Positions 23,472-38,025 are shown, counted from the stretch's first letter. The stretch: 64,000 nt of DNA from Crotophaga sulcirostris (GCA_013397455.1 VYZB01000172.1:853685-917684); one strand, 5' to 3'. Translations and numbers: made by a program. The notes: generated by a model not told the origin, from the sequence alone.

Positions 23472-24490
23472 GTAAGGTCCAGAGCTGTTAGCATGGTAAG
23501 CATCACATTTTATTATTAGTCCACATGCTAAGAAGTACCCATCTCAAAGTAAAGGTACATCGTTTCCCATGAAATTGATAATTATTGCTATTTTTAAAGG
23601 CTATTTTTAGCCTAGGCTAAGGATCTGACAACACATCACTTTCCAAGAGAAGAGGGTGATCTGTGTCTGAGAAGGTAAGAGCTAGTGGGGATCTGGAGGC
23701 AGCTGAGAGATTGAGTTCCTTGTGTGCAAGAGCTGGCTGGCACAGCACAGGACCTGCAGCCGCCTTTCAGCGACCCTCACTCAGCCACTGCACTTGGGGC
23801 CTCTGCAGAGGAAAGCTGCTAAAATACTCCCACATCCCCAGGCAACTCCCATTTCTGGCAACTATCTTGTTGATCCAATGACATCTTTTAACATTAACAG
23901 ACTGAGTCTCCCATGTAGAGAAAGTATACACTGATTTCTGTTCTGTTTTTATAGACACTCAATCAGAAAAGATCTTTCCTGTTTATATTTTACATGTTTT
24001 AATAGTAAACAGATGTTTCTTTGATACGGACAGAGTTTCTTGCAGTCAGAAACTATTAAGAGGATACAGAGTATTGTGACTATGACTGGTTAAGAGAGAT
24101 GTTTTTCATTGGGGCCTGATTTAACCTTAATCCTACCTAAATCTTGTGTTGCTTCAGGATTTTTATAACTGTAATTTATCTAGATTAGATATTTTGAATC
24201 ACTAAACTATGATTATGGAGAATTTATCTGTATTTATGTTGCTGAGAGAAACTATATAATTTCCTTGATTATTTATCTTTTTAAACACTGAGCATTGAAG
24301 GAGACTTTTTCAAAGGTACAAAAAACAGGAAAGGCTTTCCTGCATAAGAAGTTATCTGAAAGCTGCCACTACACTTTAAATTTAGCCTGTGTCTAACTTT
24401 CCCAGCCTTTGAATGGGCTTGGACATGTGACCAATGGTTTTACTTTTAAAAATCTCTCCATTTCTGGTTTTGGAAATTACTGTCCTGATA
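23472..24490. other. Nothing firmly recognised
   Basis: A GC-richer patch at about 23660-23830 has overlapping open frames of 63 to 72 codons on both strands, none resembling a known protein. The rest is AT-rich. Confidence 0.5.
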
Positions 24491-24655
24491 GCTACGTGGA
24501 GCAGTTCAATGGTTAGTGCTTGCTTGTGAATCCAGAGAGTGGAGATCAGCAGCTGCCTGTCATCTCCTTGCCCTCCTATGTGATCTTCAGTCTGTCATTT
24601 GGGCCCTTTCAGTGAAAGAGGTATTTTTGAAACAGCGCTGCTAGGGATGTGAGTT
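24491..24655 (+). mobile_element. Possible MIR SINE remnant
   Basis: The segment follows the MIR order in plus orientation. It has a tRNA-like start with gttcaatggttagtgct, a middle part with tatgtgatcttcagtctgtc recalling the MIR core around tgtgaccttgggcaagtcac, and an end with gggatgtgag recalling cacagggttgtgag. Divergence is high, as expected for an element active before the split of birds and mammals. Chance similarity is possible. Confidence 0.45.
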
Positions 24656-24809
24656 GCCAGGGAGTTCCAGTAATTACCTTGATGAACATGCAAGGGTAGA
24701 TGTAGTTATACTGGAGCTTATGGTTACAGTACATCTTATATCTATTCCTGAATTAAAACCAACTTCAGGTCTGTTGACATAGAACTGTTTTGACACAGTT
24801 CTATTGGCC

Positions 24810-24825
24810 AAAAAAAAAAAAAAAA
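24810..24825. repeat. Poly-A run
   Basis: Sixteen consecutive A residues followed by a GA-rich stretch. No gene copy was recognised upstream. Confidence 0.8.
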
Positions 24826-26045
24826 GGAAAGAAAAAGAAGATATAGAAGAGTTCTTAATGCCAATTTTGTTCAGTTTGCATATAAAAGTAGTGCTTTCTT
24901 TGCCCACACTGTGTGATTATAACCCCAAGAACTCAAGGAATGAAGGCCATACCAAGTAGTCTGTTGAGATATATCATATTGAGAAAAATGAATTGCCATA
25001 AAAATATGCCTTAATTCTAATTGTAACGTAGAACATGCTGTTAGCTTTTAAAATGAGACACTTGAGGGAGAATATCCTAGATTTCCTCTCCTGTCCTGCT
25101 TTTCTGCTCTGTCTTACCCACCATATCATTCCAAAGACACATCCTGAAAGATGCTGCTGAGATGGTCTGCAAGTCCCCCGTCCTCATGTATAAACCACCT
25201 TCCTGTTACCAACCTCCCTTCCATGTTTCTCTCCCCATGGAGGATGTCCACTGTCCTGTTCTTTGCTCCATGGGCACAACACACCAGCATTCAAAGAATT
25301 TATTCAGCTTTGAAAAATGAATTTCCTAATATGCCCACATGCTACTGTTAACTTCTTAAATCTCCCCTTCTTGAGGAAACTCTATTCTGGTTACCCCTAA
25401 ATATCAGACTCACATGTGCATTTATTTATTAGCTGCTCTTTCATATTTTTTATGAAACCAATCATTATATTCCAATGGGGTTGGATTTGGATTTGGAACC
25501 ATGTAGTTCCTAACAGACATTCTGGAATAACAGCTATATCCCAAAGACCAGAACTGTTACGCAGATATTGCTAGCCCTTGGAGTTAAAACCAGGGCAATC
25601 TCAATACACTCATCATGAAGTGATGAACACTTAGACCTTTCATTAGTATTCACAGTATGTACAAGTATCTTCATTTCTATTTAAGTCTCCCATGCAGGAA
25701 AACATTTTGTTGCTTCCCTTTTAATCATTCCACACTCCCACCACCAAAATAATCTGAGGTTTAGACAGGTATTAACACATCGTTGGACTGCTCTGCATGA
25801 ACTAATTTACCCTCATACAGACTTTTTTTTTTTTTAATGGACAAAGGCATGTCTACATGAGGTGAAGGCAATGCTTGCTTTAAATATAAGAATATTATAA
25901 TCCCATTCTCCACTTTGCACTATGCGAGAGAAATATATGAAGAGAATCGCTTCTGGCACTTATTCCAGCTGTGTTCTTTCTGCAGTCTGAAGAAAATCTA
26001 CAGTGTGGTAACCTCTCCCCTTCTCTACCTCACTTACTCTTACAG

Positions 26046-26085
26046 AAAGTTGAAAAACATAGATGTTTTTCATTTCACAATCCTG
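26046..26085 (+). other. Weak candidate exon (plus strand)
   Basis: A very long pyrimidine-rich tract ends in cttacag, and a CTG/GTAAGA donor follows 40 bases later. Two frames are open over this short distance, so openness carries little weight. It is probably a pseudoexon. Confidence 0.1.
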
Positions 26086-27930
26086 GTAAGAAGAAAAGAC
26101 ATTTTGCAAGTTCTTCATAATTTTACTTAGACACAATGCTATTTGCTGAACACAAACACAGATTTTAGAGGAAAAGTTCTTATTTATGATTACACTTTGT
26201 CAAAAGAATAATTAAAATAAAATTTTAGATGTGAAACAATTACAAGACAGGACAAACAGAAATATCAAATGAGGAAAACAAAAGTACCTTGATTCCGTGA
26301 GTGCTCTCACAGCTTCACCTAAGGATCTGTTCAGCCGACACTGGACTTCATCAACAGTATCAAATCACCTTAAAATCAATTAAGGACAAAAACATTTAGT
26401 GAATTCACACATGAGAGGGGAAGCTGAAACTGCAATACAAACCCCTGCAGAGGCATCCTTTCCAAGAACCACTGGATGTCAGAATAAAGGAAAAAAAACC
26501 ATTAGAAGTCATCACTTCAGACTAACTTCAGGTCACATTACCTGTAAGGAATCATTTGTGTATTTCAGCAGGTCAGAGCACTGCTGCTTGCACCTACTTA
26601 AATCCTTTTGCAAATAAGGACACTATACTTCCTTGTTTAATGCCTCAGAGAATAGTCATCTTTTATATAAAATTTGATGTGTGCTATCCACAGTATTATG
26701 ATGTCTCTGTGAAAAAATATTGTGTATTTCCTCTGACATTATCTTCTTGCAGTTGTCTCTGTACTAACTTAGTTTTATTAGCATAGGCTAATGAAGAATT
26801 TCTACCTACCTCACAAAAAATCCTTTCCTCTCTTTTAATCATGTTACCTGCCAGCCTTGTCTCTTCTGCAAAGTTTTTCCTGAAAACAACTGCTCCCATC
26901 CTTTGCCTTCCTGTTTTGCCACTTACCCGCCAAACTTATTTTTGCCTCACCAAAGGAGAGGTTTAAGTCATCTTTCTGGTAGTCAGTTCCTATGGCAAAT
27001 TAGAGTCCCAGATACAGAGATTAGGAATAAAACCTTTATCCCAGCTTCCCTTGAAAGGTCAGCATTCAAACAAATTACAACTGTCACAGATTTTTGCAGT
27101 GCTCATTTTAAACCCAGTCATATTTTCAAAACTATTTATAAAACAAATATTCCTAAGCAGATTCTTCCTACGATGGATGACAGAGATTCTGCTTGCTTTG
27201 CAAGGGATGTCTGATGAGCAAAGGCCTGTCTGTGAAAAGACATTATGATGATCCATGGGTACCAGAAATACATGCTCAGAAAATCTGATTTCCAGCTGTC
27301 GGTAATGCTATGCTGCCTCAGAAACTGACCTCCACACCACTGTGTGCAGGAACATATACCACCCCAGATGTAGGAGAAATGAGTTAGTTCTGCAGAAAGA
27401 AATTGCACATAAACAATAATGCGTAAAACACTTCAAGTGGGGGTTTACTCTCCTAGAAAATTTAGAAGACACATACTTTTCACAGCTCACAAATAAGCTT
27501 CCAACATTAAGTCATTGCACAATAACTGCAGTTAAGGCATCTTCCTTCCATGTGCTGGCCTCCTGATATGCCTGTGCTCGTGCTAGGCTAACAACAACAA
27601 GGGATAAAAGGGTCCTGTATTGCCTAAACAAGAAGAGACTGTGGAAAGAATTGACTCCTTTCCTTCTAAGGACATCCTTTCAACTCCGGTGCTTCCTGAC
27701 CACAGTAGAATCCCTGACAACAGGTAGAGTACAGCTGTACCAAATGAACCCACTTTTAGAATATGGAAATAAATCAAATTCTATATCTGGTGATAAAACC
27801 TTAATCCATATCTGAATAAACTGCACTCACCAAATCTCATCATTTCTAAATGAGAGTAGAATCTGATTTGCCTTGTGACAGGAGACAGAAACATTTCTCT
27901 CAAGTAGCAGGAAAGCACCTCACAGAAGAA

Positions 27931-27944
27931 AACACACACACACA
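27931..27944. repeat. Short AC microsatellite
   Basis: About seven AC units. Nothing else is associated. Confidence 0.7.
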
Positions 27945-30900
27945 GAACTTCACATCAAATAAACTGTTCCTCACTGAACAGCTATATTTCAGTTCATAGC
28001 CTTGAGACTGGTAAAGCTATGCACCTAACAAAAAAGAATCTGGGGCAATTTAGGCATAACTTTTTGTAACTAACAGGAAACTTCAGAGCTGCCTAGGAAA
28101 TTTCTGATAAAGAGCACTAGAGAAAGGAAAATGGTACCGGTATACACACATCCCAAGCAACATAATGTAATAAGGCCTTGCTAATTATGTATACAGTCAC
28201 AGATAAGCCAGAGGAAAAAGTCTGTCTCCATCAACAAAATAACTGGGTAGAATTTGTAATCATGCATGTTCATACCAGAGAGGGATAGTGATAGGAGCTT
28301 ACCAGGAGAATGGTATAATTATTTCAAATCTTTTACACAATTTCTGGTGTATGTGAATTTGAGAGGATCACTGAATTCATCAATGCTTCCTCAGGAGTGT
28401 ACACAATTCCTCAAGCCCAAGACACACAGGGGGACGTAAGAAAAAAAAAACAACTCTTTTGAGTCAGATTTTGTGTCCTCTAGTGTCCCTAGAATTTCCC
28501 AGGGAAAACTGTGTTGGTGATATATAATACAACACAACATGCTCTTTCACAGGCATAGCCGGACTTCCTGGTCCTAACTAAGAACTCGAAGTCTCCCAGT
28601 AAGAATCTTTCCTTTCTGACTACCACACTACGTCATGTGTGTGTATGTGTACATTGTTTGACAACTGCATTTTTAATGTAACACCTCAATTCCTTCTACT
28701 CAAAACCTAGCTCAACTATAGGGATATTTACAATTTTACTTTTCACGACGACTGTATTTCTATCTTTTGTCTGTAGATTTTTTTTATTTATTATTTTGCT
28801 GATGCCCTTGGTATTGCATCTATTGTAACACAGACAACTGTCAATATATATGGTCCAACAACTTGCCATTACTCTCTCAGCATGTCCTCTAGGCTTACAT
28901 TCCTATACATATGGTTTCAGGTCATGTTAGTGGGATATTTATTTGCATATTTCATTGATGTTACCTACCCAAAGAATATGTACCATGGTCACTCATTGAT
29001 TTTACCTTTGGTTATAATTAGAAGAGAGCTTATCTTCTTATCATCTTTGTGAATATCCAGGCAGCTTCGCTGATCCGGTAAAAGTTTTTCTGTACTCATT
29101 TATCTCCAGACTAAAATTAAACCATTGAGTAACAGTTAAGGTGGAATCAAATGCCACTACCATAAGGGAAAACAACATTTCAATTATTATTTTGAAAGAA
29201 AACCAAATAGACTACTGAAAAGGAAAGTTTATGGCAAGGAAAGCTTTTACAGAAAGATGAATTCTAGAAAATATAGAAATTCTGCAATAGAATTTTATAC
29301 AACTGCTCATTTTCGCCATTGAGCAAAACCCCATCTTAACCCATCTTCCAACACAGACTGCAAAGAAACACGATCAGTAAACATTGTATATCCATTATGA
29401 AATGCATGCCGTGGCCCATTTCAACCATGATCCATTTCATGTACTGCTTACATTATCTGCTGGTATATACACATATATGCAACCAGACCTGTCCTGTGAT
29501 TCATTTCCAGTAGCAGCAGAAAGATCTCTATCCCATCTTAGTATGTGCAACAGCATAGCAGCAAGATAACCTAATCAAACACTGTAAATCGTACACAAAG
29601 ACATAATGAACTAAAACTTTGCCTACATACATCTATCTAAAGTTGAACAGTCAAGTTCATTTTCTAGATGCTTCAACTGACAAATTCTCTTTCAAGTTTT
29701 CTCTAGTCTGGAAAACTGGAAACCTAGATGTGTGGACGAGCTAGGGCTTATCAGCAATATTCCCCTGCTTATAGGCAGAGAATGAATCCAAGGAATATAT
29801 GAAGCAGAACTTCAATGGGAAGCTGAGAATGAAGAAGACAACAAGAAATGGGAAAAGGCAAACCAATATTTGAACTGCAGTAGGCAAGCCAAGATCTCTA
29901 GGTTCTTTATCAACAGTCACAAAGTCAGTCCACTTCTCAGAGTGGTAGGGGTAAGCAGCAAGTACCTCCTGCGCTCCAGTTACAGATCAATATTGTTCAG
30001 ACTGGGAGAGGGCCGAAGTTTTAGAAAGATCTGTTCCCTCATCACTGAGAAATATGTTGTTTCTGGGAAATGTACTATTTTCCAGGGACATTATCTCACT
30101 TCCGAGGCTGGATGGGGAGGTTGCCCACGTGCATCTCTGTCACTTACAGGGAAGAAACTTTTCAAATTTTGGATCCACTTGTATATTAGATTGATTCCAC
30201 TTACCACTCAGACACTGCCTATAATATTCAACCTCCTCTTGGTCCCTCATGTGTTGCAGTTCCCTAAAACAGTCAGTGGCACACAAGACTTGAACTTCCA
30301 TTCTACAGAGGACAGAAACTTTTCCCATTTCTTTCCTTCTGCCTAGGCCAGAGCTCCTTTACACAGTGAGAACAAACTGTATTCAATAGGTAAATGACAC
30401 ATTTCTCTCAATTCCTCATTAGCAAATAGAAATAGAAGTACGGTGCTCTTCTGGGTAAGTTCAAGGAAGGAGCTCACACAAAGAGGTTAAAGAGGAACAC
30501 TTCCATTAGAAGTTAATGGGTAAATGAGGATGACAGAGGACAAACATACTAGAAAAGTCACCTTATTCCCATTACTAGCTGTTTAACTGTGATCACAACC
30601 CTATTACTGTTTACAATGAACAGCCTCCCTTGTGACTGAAACTTCTGCATGAGCTGTTCTAGGATTCCAAGGTCTACCCAGCCACAGTCATCATAGAGAA
30701 CAACAGAAAACTTTTAAATATTCAGCTATCTTGTTATTAACAAAGTTTGTATCTGAAATGCACAACAGTTTCAGTGCATTTGCCACAGACTTGCAACTAT
30801 TTTTGCACATATTTGTAAGATCAAAAAATAAATGACGTATGGATAATATCATATGACTGTTTACTCCCTGTTTCTACACAGTAAGATTTGTGACATCTGA

Positions 30901-33157
30901 ACTCCAGCCACAATTTGTTCTTTTTTTTTATGGTCAACATCATATCTTTCACACTGCCATTTGTTTCCCAAAATTACTTCCCTTGTCATGGACTTGAGAT
31001 TTACAGCTGAAGCTGACAGAACCGTTTCTGAGCACTATATATCAAGGGGAGAAAAAAGAAAAACAGTTCATGAAGAAAAGCTGACTACTGCCTTAATAAT
31101 TGAGAGACTGCTCCTTCACAAAAGCAGTGATGGGATTTAAAAAAGTGTCAAAGTCACAAAACTCATAATTTTAGCTGCACCACGCATATTAAAACTCACC
31201 AAAAGTTGCATATGGCAGTGGGAATCAGATGTCTTCACAATTTCTGACCAGTTTTACCCTGCATTTCTCAGTTTGATTCAATTGTTTCAGCAGTTTTCTT
31301 TGTTGTTCATCTCAAGCTGATGTCAGGCCACCTGCCAGTTGCTTGCATTTCTTTAGCTTTTGAGACTCCAGGTGCCATTGTTCATACCTCATCTGCCTTT
31401 TTCTGTGAATAAAGCAGGAAACATACTTTGTGAGGTTTTTATTTTGCTCCATTACCTAGTACATTATCCAAACAGATTACAAATCAGATACACATTTCTA
31501 AGTCATAACGAAATAGTCCACATACTGTATGCTCCACTACCATTGGGCACAAGTTTGACATACCTACTATTTATATCATTTACTAATTGCAGATTACAGT
31601 CTGCTATCAGTCAATATAGTTATATCATGAGAAGCATATTCAAAGATTTTTATCTAGCATTTCACATGAACAATTAGCATAACCCCCTATGTATTGCATA
31701 TCCAGCTAAACAAAGGTTTGAAAACATGTGTGCTTATTTTTACAGAAACATTTGCATATTGAGAGTATCTCTTTGTTATCACAAACTATTTAGCTAAGTG
31801 TTTTTGTAATTATTGTAATAATAAACCCCCTCAAGAAGTAACACATAAGTAGAGAGTTTAAAAAAAAGAAAAAAACCACAAACTTCACGTGTATATTTTT
31901 TGCAAGCAATCATAAATCAGTAATACACTCAGTGCTGCACATACAGACAGAACCAGATCTGAATATGTGATTACTGAGCCTCAACAACAACAGACGAGCC
32001 ATGGTTGTGTTATTCATAGCAGAGATGAACAGAAGATTTGCAAGCATTGTAAATATTCTTGCTAGCATTACACCTGGCTCTACAGGAGCATATGGTGTGC
32101 TGTATAGTAGTAAAATGAAGCCAGATCATGACGAATGGCAGCATCTATTTCATTGCAGTTCTCCTTTTCACCACAGGGAACATGAGAAGAACACAACCCA
32201 GCTGGTAGGATTAGCTTTCCAGGCTGGTCACCTGTCACAGGGCAGCTGACAGTAATCCTCAGTTTATGCAGTAACTTCAGTACCTTTGGTGAAACGCTGG
32301 CAGGCACAGGGTAAACTCTGGTTCAGCATGGAAAAGATTATACTTTCCCTTGTGCAATTAACCACCTGCATGGAGCCATCCATATGCACACGTTTTACAG
32401 GTGGGCCTTACATGCCATCATCAAAAAGAACAGCCTCTGTGATATGCCTCTGCTATTGAAAGCAAACACAAAAGAGTGATCTTTTTTATGTGGGCATTTT
32501 CTTTGCAAAGTTAAAATGATTATTAGATGCTGGGAATATAACTCGACTTACCAAACAGGGCACCTCTCCTTTGTGCATTGTGTTGTATTATTAAGCTTTT
32601 ATAACAAATAAATGTAAGAAGGTGGAGAAAAGTTTGTTCTAGAAACTTCACCTTTGCATGAGTTCATCCTCATTGTTAACCTAGACTTACAAGGTATGGA
32701 AGTTTCCCAGCACTATCATCCTCATCTTTGTTTTGTAAACAGAATTGAAGACAAGTGCAGCACAGTAAAAAAGGTGTTCAGATTCACTTACACTTTGAAA
32801 ATTACCAGAAGCTACTTAAAAGTTAGACAATAACTACAAAATATTCATCTATAAAGACAGAAGGAAATAGCATGGACTCTTAAGAAAAAAGTAAGAATTT
32901 CAGGGACCACACTATTCCAAATGCATCTGTATTTTCACAATAAACTAACGAAACTTGAAGATGCAGTGAAATATTATTTGGAGACTAACATCTAAATTCA
33001 GGCACTAGGAAGGACTGGTCATGCTCCACTGGTGAATCCTTTGAAGGCAGACTCTACTTTAGAACAGCAAGAAAATGAACAAGAAGATCAAGGGAACTAG
33101 TTGGAGCTATGCCAAGGATCTTTAAGGAGAGTTCAGAAGGACAGACAGTTCCCTGGG

Positions 33158-33189
33158 GAAAAAAAAAAAAGAAAAACAAAAAGAAAAAA
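33158..33189. repeat. A-rich simple repeat
   Basis: A poly-A run continues into gaaaaac- and aaaaag-type units. No retroposed source was recognised. Confidence 0.6.
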
Positions 33190-34448
33190 CCCTAACATAC
33201 TATGCTTTTTCATCTTCTAGCAAGAGCTGCAATAAACAAAGACAATCTGTGTTTAACATGCACCTATACCCCAGGATCACAGTGATTTTAAAACACTGTT
33301 TTCCTCCCCAGCAAAGCAGTGGCCTACATATGGAAGATGCTTGTTTTAATTGGAGTTCAACATGGTAATTTCATCCTGCACTTTGAAGATCTCCCCACCA
33401 TTAGCAAAGACTGCACTTTAAAAGTCTCAAATTTTGGAATTTGCAACGTGAAAAGTTTCCACCACCTTTCTCTGTTGGCGATTAAATGTTGATCTTGTCC
33501 TTTGTATTTGACTCTTGGCAAATCATGAGCAATGTAGAGACAGCAATACCTGTTGCTTCTTTATATGTCTCTAACTAGAGTTTCTTAGGAGCTCTACCAC
33601 CAGTCATTTAATGTCGTGCTCCACTAACCAGCATCTCTTCCCTGTTTTTCCATCCAACCTTCATTGACTTTGATTAATCTGAGGAAGACTATGTTGACAA
33701 TAAAAACTTAACCATTCAAAAAGAGGCAGCAAGAACATGCTAGCTGACTAACAACCCCAACTGATACTAACCAAATGCCTTTGGCTGCTCAGTCTCATCG
33801 TTGGAGTGACAGATCTTCTGGAGCAAATATCTCTTCAGAGAAGATAGTATATGTTCCAGCTGCTGATTTTCATCAGTCTGCTCCTATGCGTCCATCCTTC
33901 ATGCTGTATGTACTGTCTTTGTGTATTCAAACTGCATTTCTTAAGTCTTTGAAGGGATGCCAATCTCTCTTGCATTAATTCTTGTGAGATAAAATTGCTT
34001 TATTATCCATCAAGCTTCTAATCACTGTGCTTTTCAAGGAAATATCCTCAATGCCTGTCCCACACAGGAGCATCTATGTTTCTGTGTTTGTTCCACAGCT
34101 TTAAAAATGAAAGCAAAGAAGTATTAAAAAAGTTTGCTGCATTGTAGCAACAGACCTTCTTTCTGAATGTGGTTTTATTCACACTAACCCACCCGCTGCT
34201 GGCACTCCATATTTTTGCATTATTGTTTAGAGAAATGGACAAAAGACTTCAATACGTGTCAATACCCTCTTCACAAATATTCACTATTCTTTCCCCAAAC
34301 ATCAGTTTCATTAGCAAAGGGAAGTGCCATCCATGCTTAATCTCATGAAAAATTTCATCTATAAACCCTAGAATGCACCTATTTGTGGAAAATAAACAGT
34401 GTCTGTTCCCACAATGCAGAAATGAACACTTTACCTGAAAAAACTCAC

Positions 34449-34568
34449 CTGCCAGTCAGTCAGTCTTTCCCAGGTCTGCAGTGCTCCATGCAGCCTTGTC
34501 ACCTCTCCCCAGCATGCTGGCATGTGGCAGAAACCTACTTGCAAACAATGTTGTGGTCTCCAATTGCT
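34449..34568 (-). other. Weak candidate exon (minus strand)
   Basis: On the minus strand, 120 bp lie between an acceptor of modest quality (agtatttatcag) and a strong donor (GGCAG then GTGAGT). One frame is open throughout in phase 0-0 and includes WGEVTRLHGALQTWERLTDW. The segment is GC-richer than its flanks. The family is unknown, and chance is the default explanation. Confidence 0.2.
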
Positions 34569-35333
34569 CTGATAAATACTGAGGACAGTACTGCAAATCC
34601 CAACTTGTGATTTCATCTGAAGTTGTGGGTGCTTGGTATTCCCAAAATCCTGAAACAGAGCTTTTAGTGATGCACTAATTGGTCTGTGCTCATCGAAAGC
34701 CTCAAAAACTTGTCTCAGAGTTTGTGGTACACATTATTACTAGACAGAAGGAAGCCTTTCTAGTTTACTAGACATTTGGAATTCGTCTCTCTCAAGCACA
34801 CAGTTCGTTTCTTTCAGATTTCCAGTAGGTTTGTCACAAAATTATGTTAACTGATGAGGGATCAGTTAACTTATTCTGTAATAAAACCAGTAAAGACTTG
34901 TTAATTAGTAGTAGCTAAAATTATTCCACTTTAGAAAATCACTTCTATGTTTAATATTTTCTTAAGAAGCTTACCGTTTAGATACGAAATGCATTTCCAG
35001 TGGTATTTTTCTTTAATATTTTGTGTTAGTCTGCTAATATATTTCTAAATGATATCACTAAACCAAAGTCTCTGACATTTGAAACAAGCCAAGTAAAACA
35101 ATTCCATTCACAGCATGGAAATAACATTTTGAAACAGCCAAGTTATCTAGACTTTTAGAGGAAATTAATGACATCAAATTTGTCTTTGGATTTGTGTTAA
35201 TCAGTTTGTAGCTCCATGCTTCTTCTTTCAGGTCTGACCATGAAAGTATTTTCTAAAAGTATTTTTATATTCACATTTTATTGTGCCTTGGAAGAAGAAA
35301 ATAAGTGCTGTTTTCAAAGTGTACAAAAATATT

Positions 35334-35371
35334 ACTTCATTAAATAACTTCATTAAATTACTTCATTAAAT
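35334..35371. repeat. Three-copy 13-bp tandem repeat
   Basis: The 12-base core acttcattaaat occurs three times with a period of 13, the spacer base varying between copies. The core is perfectly conserved, suggesting recent expansion by slippage. Confidence 0.9.
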
Positions 35372-38004
35372 ACAAATACTTCTGAAAATACTATGGACAA
35401 ATAACCAGAATGTGGCTGCAATCTAACTGCCTAACACAGTGGTTCTTATAATTTTATCTAAAATTTGTAATAAAATTACAGTACAATTTTTGCAGCAGAG
35501 TCAAGACAGTCATACTGGCAATGGAGCTCATGTGTGCCAAATTTATAATGATCTTATACATGTGTGCCTAAGCCTGGCAGCTGTTCGAAGCTTAAGATTT
35601 GCTGCTTGGTCTAAACCACATTCTTCAGTTCCCATCTCTCAAATAATACTGGGAAAATTGAAGAAAAGGGGTGCAAACATAGAAATCAAGGAAAAAAGGG
35701 ATAAAAGGGCATAATTGTAAATGTGAATAGATGAAACATTAGACAACATGGGAAAACTGTTCAGATGAAGAATTGGTAAAATTTTCTTCCTCTGTGAAGT
35801 CTGTTTCATGAATTCACTTGACTGGTATTAAAAAAACACACACACCACCAACAAAAAACCCACAAAAAGTGCAAGTACAAAATAATTCCAGTCTGTAAGG
35901 GGAATCTGCCATAATTGCAGCCTCTTGCAGCTTTTAGATGCACAGGATGCACTCCATGGGATTTTAGCATACACACAGATTGTGGAGTACAGCCCTTAGT
36001 TATCTCCAATGGCGTTTGCTACATATGTGCAAAAAACTTGAGGTCTTCTGGAAACCGAGGAGTGTACTGCTGTAGTTATTCTGTTAGCAGTACTAGTAAG
36101 AGCCACTTCAAAGTCAGCCTTCTGTTTTTCTGGGTGTGAAGCAGTTTTGAAAGTACTAAAGACTGCTAAACACTAAAGAAAAGAGCAAGATCTTTGGTAA
36201 CACAGAGAGAGATCAGTATCTCTCAGGAAGTTCATGGGATCTTTGACCTCCCAACGAAAGGCTGTCTGCTCGATTTGAGATTTCATGGGCCTGCTACATC
36301 TTCTTTTCATAAATATAAGATCATTAATTATTACAGTTATAACATTATAACTTTTTGGTGAGTCTGTTCACAGGAAATGTACTGATTCTTCAGAATTTCA
36401 ATGGTAGTCTCTGCACCATTTTAGACAAAGATTTTTGTTGTAAGACAGAGCTAAGCTGAGCCACCCTCCAGGTAAGTCTAGTGTAGAAAAAAGTTTGTAA
36501 AGAAAGGGCATTGTTTTACCAGAAAAATAGGACAGGTCTCCAGACAGAACTCTTTCTGTGTCAGTTTTCCTTACTCTGATCTATGGGCATGAAGCCCTGA
36601 AGTTATCACTATTTTAAACAGGCAAAAATGTTACTATGCATTTTCTGTAAACAACTGTGAGTTGAAGTTTTGGTATAGTCTGTATTCTGCCAGCTGCTTA
36701 CAAAACTGGGAACCAGGTTCCTGCACTGCCCCTAATCTTGAACACCCTGATGGCCTAGGAAGCCTAGTGAGTGTCTTAAAACAAAAAAAATGGTTTTCTT
36801 CCATTGAAAAGGTTTTCCTGGATTTCCTTACAAATATTTAAACTACATTAAAAATATTATTTTTTTAAGCATTTGATCCTATTTGGTACCAAAATAGTTC
36901 ATTCTTCCTGCCCTTTCCCCCCACCTGCTAGGGAGAATATTTTCCTCCCTAAGAAAATTGCATGGGAAAGAAATTCCTAGCCAGCACCATCTGGATGTAA
37001 AGATTAAAATGTCGAGAGGGCATGAGGAGAACTACAGCAGGCCAGCAAGTAGATGGGGAAGACTAATGTTAATTTGCATACTCATTAAAATTCAGCATGC
37101 TTCAAAGAGATAGAAGAAAATTGAAGGAGATAATGTATAAATGCAGTAAAAAGTAACAACAAGCAGAGATAGCCTAAAACCAGGAGAGAGAAAAAATTAC
37201 TGCAGATATCAGGCAGAAAAAAAAAAAAAAGATTCCATACTACCAGTTGGAAATTTGAACAATTTGAGAAAGGAGGCTGCTGAAAAGTCAGAACACGATA
37301 CAAAACTTAAAAAAAAAAATCACTTTTTATGGAAATTCAGCAAATGCTTCTCGATCATCAGTTCTCAAGCTCCATCCAACAGCAGAAGTTATTTCCAGAC
37401 CCCGACCCCATGTCATTACTTAGAAGAAGATCAAAGCTGCTGAATATTCAAGACTCTCAATGGACCATTACTGCTCCAGGTGCTGTGGAAGTTCTTTCCC
37501 AGTTTGACTTTATCCATTGAAACAATAAAACACAGCAAGAGCAGAAAAAATCTTCTTAGTGCAAAGGTAAACTGAAGCTACTATAATTGGTCCAAGCACT
37601 GTTTTCTCAGTTCAGGGGACAGCATGCAGCGGTTGCATCTATTTTCATAATTACCAAAGAGTGCTAAAAGATGCAGGTGTCTTTCATCTTACATGAACAT
37701 TGAGGTAATCTTATAACTTGACAGTCCCAGGTTTATAAAGGCACTTTACATAGGTTTCTCAGCATCTTTCTGAGGTATTTACACCAGCTTCCTTCAACGG
37801 ACTACAGAATCAGATGCATGAGAAATATTTTTGCTGTCTTTCTCCGTGTCACTGCATTGTTCTGTACTATAAGAAGAATATAAAGATCACTGTGCCATGC
37901 ATCATGGGATCTTAGGAGCCTAATGAAGCCTCTGGAGCTTGCTAATGTCAATTTTATCCTTCTTAACTCTTCACATTGAAATCAGTCCAGAATATAAAAT
38001 TTAC

Positions 38005-38025
38005 ATTGTATAAAAATTATACAAT
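38005..38025. repeat. Short AT-rich inverted repeat
   Basis: The arms attgtataa and ttatacaat are exact reverse complements around a 3-base spacer. It is small enough to occur by chance in AT-rich DNA. Confidence 0.8.

Noticed and set aside
11555..23709. 32-bp similarity between 11555-11586 and 23678-23709 (about 25 matches), giving the same SGDLEAAER translation
   Set aside because: Only one short ungapped stretch matches and nothing extends on either side. Two GA-rich patches can agree this well by chance.
29870..30346. Longest open frame of the window, 158 codons, plus strand
   Set aside because: No recognisable domain or coding-like composition. A frame of this length is not surprising by chance in 64 kb read in six frames.
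36412..36476. Perfect GTAAGT donor after ccctccag with an upstream acceptor
   Set aside because: All three frames contain stops between the acceptor and the donor, so it is not a coding exon. No transcript evidence can be seen.
37735..37795. Segment resembling the reversed 3' part of MIR (gcactttacatagg...gaggta)
   Set aside because: The match is too short and broken to support a call. A profile search would be needed.
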